The notes below the pieces were generated by a model. That model searched no databases. It had not been told where the DNA came from and saw only the letters and a program-made list of their open reading frames with translations. DNA of 33,585 bases from Muribaculaceae bacterium (GTDB lineage: Bacteria > Bacteroidota > Bacteroidia > Bacteroidales > Muribaculaceae), in NCBI GenBank assembly GCA_017940245.1, contig JAGAYZ010000029.1, positions 1-33,585 of the forward strand, in the 5' to 3' direction. Of this stretch, positions 31,459-33,585 are shown piece by piece. Every line of letters starts with the position of its first letter. Position 1 is the stretch's first letter. Made by a program: the position numbers and the translations under genes.

Positions 31459-33321
31459 ATGAAGAAGTTTTTACTTTCACTCATCACGCTGGCCGCATGC
31501 TCAATGGGCATGATGGCACAAGAGACCCTCACAATTTGTGACGGAACTGCAACAAATGCCTATGTTCCCATCAACAGCTACTGGTGGGATAACGCCAGCA
31601 CTCAGGCCCAGACCATCTACCCGGCAGCTTTGCTGGAAGCCATGGAGGGAACCCAAATCACTGCCATCAAGTTCTACCTTAACAGTAACGGCTGGAATTG
31701 CAACGATGGCAAGTGCAACTTGTCACTGGGCACAACAGAGCAAACCGCTTTTTCCTACACCGTAGGCATCTCTGGCCTTACGACAGTTGCCGCCGATGTC
31801 ACTGCTCCCGAAGAAGGTCTGACCGAAATTGAATTTGTTTTCGACGAGCCCTTCCAGTACGATGGTGGCAATCTGGTGTTTGAATGTCAAATGACCGAAG
31901 CCGGTTCTTATGGTTCCAGCTATTTCTATGGAGAGAGCCAGACAAGCAACACGGCTTTCTCACGCACCACTACATACAACTTCCTGCCCAAGACCACATT
32001 CACTTACGAGACCGCAGCCACTGAATACGCTGCAAAGATAACTCCCTCGTCATTGAACTTCGGCAAGTTGAATCCCGGCCAAGAGGCCACGCTCAACGTT
32101 ACGCTCAAGAACCGCGGCCTGAACGCGTTCACCCCCACCGTCAGCGTTGAGGCTCCTTACAGCACCGACTATGTAGCCGCCGAACTGGCCGCTGGCGAAA
32201 GCGTGGAGATTCCTGTTAAGTTTGCCCCCACCGCACTGGGCGACTACGCTGCCACGATGAGCATCGACTGCGGCGGAGCCGGCGTACAGACAGTGGAACT
32301 GGCTGGCCGCGCAGTAAACGAGCGCGAAATGACTATTTGCGAAGGCACTGAGACCAACGACTATCTGCCCGTTTATGGCTTCTATTTCGACACTCAGGGT
32401 ACGCTTTCGCAGATGATTTATCCCGCCGACATGCTCAGCGACCTCGCTGGAGCAAAAATTACAGGCATCAAGTTCTATCCCAACGCTCCCATGACACTCA
32501 AGAATGGTGCACTGCAGTTGAGCCTAGCCGAGACCGACGTCACCTACTACGAACGTGAAACCGCCATCTCCACTCCCACCAATCTGGTGACTGAACTCAC
32601 TCAGGTCGACGAAATGACCGTTCAAGAAGGTGCTCAAGTGCTGGAATTTGAATTTGACCAGCCTTTCACTTACGAAGGCGGCAACCTGGCCGTGCAGACA
32701 CTCGTGAGCACTAAGGGTAACTATGCTCGTAACTATTTCTATGGAGTCTATCAAGAAGGCGACGCGGCTTACACCGGCTGGTGCCAGTGGAGCAACGGCA
32801 ACCAGATGGTGAAGTTCTTGCCCAAGATGACCCTGGTTTACTCACAAGACTCTCAAGAACCCGAGACAGTGACCGTGACCGGTACTGTGACCGACTTCGC
32901 GACCGGCGAACCCATCGAGGAGGTGAACGTGACACTCACTGTGAACGCTCCCACTTCGGCTCCCGAAGGTGCACCGCGTCGCGCCGAGGGTGAACCTGTC
33001 ACCTACACGGCCGTTACCGATGCTCAGGGTGCATTCAGCATGGACATCACGCCTGTGGAGGGTGCCACCTACAGCATGACCTACGAGAAGAATGGCTACG
33101 TGACCTACACCAACGATGACGTGTTCATCCTCGATCCCCAGCAGGTTACGCTTCAGGCCGATGAGTCTACCGGCATCAGCGACATCAACGCAGCCAGCGC
33201 AGTGAGCGTGAAGTATGTCAACGCTATGGGTCAGACCAGCGACCGTCCGTTCCAGGGCGTGAACATCGTCATCACCCGCAATGCCGACGGCACTACCAGC
33301 ACCAGCAAGGTGGTGAAGTAA
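31459..33321 (+). CDS. Secreted protein with two duplicated domains, an ASH-like linker, a CarboxypepD_reg-like domain and a sorting-type C-terminus
   Basis: 620 residues. The signal peptide ends MMA and would leave Gln. A domain at about 24-190 (TICDGTATNAYVPINSYW ... YFYGESQ ... FLPKTTFTY) is repeated at about 292-460 (TICEGTETNDYLPVYGFY ... YFYGVYQ ... FLPKMTLVY). Between them lies an Ig-like choice-of-anchor D/ASH-type domain (about 195-290; SLNFGKLNPGQEATLNVTL). A carboxypeptidase-regulatory-like beta domain follows at about 473-570 (VTVTGTVTDFATGEPIEEV). The last 35 residues (VKYVNAMGQ ... GVNIVITRNADG) resemble a type IX-like sorting domain. No enzymatic motif was seen; an adhesin or structural surface protein is inferred. 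Two hairpins follow the stop. Confidence 0.82.
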   Translation: MKKFLLSLITLAACSMGMMAQETLTICDGTATNAYVPINSYWWDNASTQAQTIYPAALLEAMEGTQITAIKFYLNSNGWNCNDGKCNLSLGTTEQTAFSYTVGISGLTTVAADVTAPEEGLTEIEFVFDEPFQYDGGNLVFECQMTEAGSYGSSYFYGESQTSNTAFSRTTTYNFLPKTTFTYETAATEYAAKITPSSLNFGKLNPGQEATLNVTLKNRGLNAFTPTVSVEAPYSTDYVAAELAAGESVEIPVKFAPTALGDYAATMSIDCGGAGVQTVELAGRAVNEREMTICEGTETNDYLPVYGFYFDTQGTLSQMIYPADMLSDLAGAKITGIKFYPNAPMTLKNGALQLSLAETDVTYYERETAISTPTNLVTELTQVDEMTVQEGAQVLEFEFDQPFTYEGGNLAVQTLVSTKGNYARNYFYGVYQEGDAAYTGWCQWSNGNQMVKFLPKMTLVYSQDSQEPETVTVTGTVTDFATGEPIEEVNVTLTVNAPTSAPEGAPRRAEGEPVTYTAVTDAQGAFSMDITPVEGATYSMTYEKNGYVTYTNDDVFILDPQQVTLQADESTGISDINAASAVSVKYVNAMGQTSDRPFQGVNIVITRNADGTTSTSKVVK

Positions 33322-33334
33322 TGACAACACACGT

Positions 33335-33358
33335 CCAAGCGTGTTTCACACGGCTTGG
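33335..33358 (+). other. 3' hairpin after the last secreted-protein gene
   Basis: CCAAGCGTGT pairs with ACAC-G-GCTTGG with one bulged base and a 3-nt loop, 13 bp after the stop and just before the terminator. It may protect the 3' end of the transcript. Confidence 0.5.
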
Positions 33359-33370
33359 CCCAACTTAACA

Positions 33371-33407
33371 AAAAGGTCCCGATTTGTTCCGGGACCTTTT
33401 TTTATTA
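33371..33407 (+). terminator. Rho-independent terminator
   Basis: AAAAGGTCCCG pairs with CGGGACCTTTT around an 8-nt loop, followed by a T tract. It closes the 31459-33321 transcription unit. Confidence 0.92.
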
Positions 33408-33472
33408 TGGTGGTTATATGATAGGTGCAACATCACTCGTATTTCCTGACTTCGGCAATGCGTCACCCAAAG

Positions 33473-33585
33473 TCAAATTTGGGTGATTTTGTTGTCGAAA
33501 AGTGGCATGATTGACCTATGTCGGTCGGTCAGGAACATGGTCTTGGTGAAGAATCCGCCGTTCTCTGGCATGCGGATGCGCATGG
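33473..33585 (-). CDS. Possible 3' end of a minus-strand gene running out of the window
   Basis: An open minus-strand frame of at least 36 codons (ending RHRSIMPLFDNKITQI) runs in from the right edge to a TGA at 33475-33473. The stop falls in the loop of a 9-bp hairpin (TCACCCAAA/TTTGGGTGA, 33463-33486). No family is recognisable from this fragment; it may be chance. Confidence 0.2.
   Translation of the reverse strand, partial: MRIRMPENGGFFTKTMFLTDRHRSIMPLFDNKITQI

Noticed and set aside
33463-33486. A 9-bp hairpin considered as a second plus-strand terminator.
   Set aside because: A strong terminator already lies at 33371-33407, the T tract here is only four bases, and the hairpin may belong to the end of a minus-strand gene.

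Overview
The window looks like chromosomal DNA of a Bacteroidales bacterium, probably a gut Muribaculaceae- or Prevotellaceae-type organism (lineage is inference; no marker search was possible). The evidence is the set of families typical of that order: a DUF2723 membrane protein, BspA-like leucine-rich-repeat proteins with dockerin-like tails, Bacteroidetes-type LptE, a short epoxyqueuosine reductase, signal peptides that leave Gln at the mature N-terminus, and promoters with the Bacteroidetes -7 motif TAnnTTTG. No phage, plasmid, transposase, CRISPR, tRNA or rRNA gene was seen.

Layout. 25-5104 (minus): a tight operon of DUF2723 glycosyltransferase-like protein, NodB-type polysaccharide deacetylase and QueG. 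5283-12039: a secreted-protein block with a dockerin-tailed LRR protein, a dockerin-tailed GHL10/DigH-like glycosidase and, divergently, a CotH-kinase-domain protein with its dockerin at the N-terminus. 12023-12802 (minus): an AlkD-like DNA glycosylase whose end overlaps the CotH gene. 13098-17569 (minus): an operon of SGNH hydrolase, S41 protease and MetG, ending in a clear terminator. 17570-18117: AT-rich, without a convincing gene, with a 20-bp inverted repeat pair. 18118-21891 (plus): a 1257-residue secreted multi-domain surface protein with its own terminator. 22147-26611 (plus): a compact operon of LRR-dockerin protein, radical SAM/SPASM enzyme and two GT-B glycosyltransferases. 26769-29690 (plus): sigma-54 activator, LptE, TPR-like protein and SecG. 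29787-31279 (plus): a lipoprotein of the M28/glutaminyl cyclase type and a zinc-ribbon membrane protein. 31459-33321 (plus): a secreted protein with duplicated domains, followed by tandem hairpins.

How it fits together. Almost everything concerns the cell envelope: export (SecG), LPS transport (LptE), periplasmic proteolysis and hydrolysis, glycan transfer and trimming, and secreted adhesin- or enzyme-like proteins. Several of those exported proteins should start with Gln after signal-peptide cleavage, which is the substrate class of the cyclase-like lipoprotein at 29787.

The most unusual signals are: (i) a heptad-repeat cassette (units such as TTAATTC) placed exactly 5 nt upstream of the -7 element of three separate operons; (ii) the coupled LRR-dockerin/radical SAM/two-glycosyltransferase operon; (iii) four dockerin-bearing genes with no cohesin in view; and (iv) the multi-repeat 1257-residue protein behind an AT-rich, inverted-repeat-bearing spacer.
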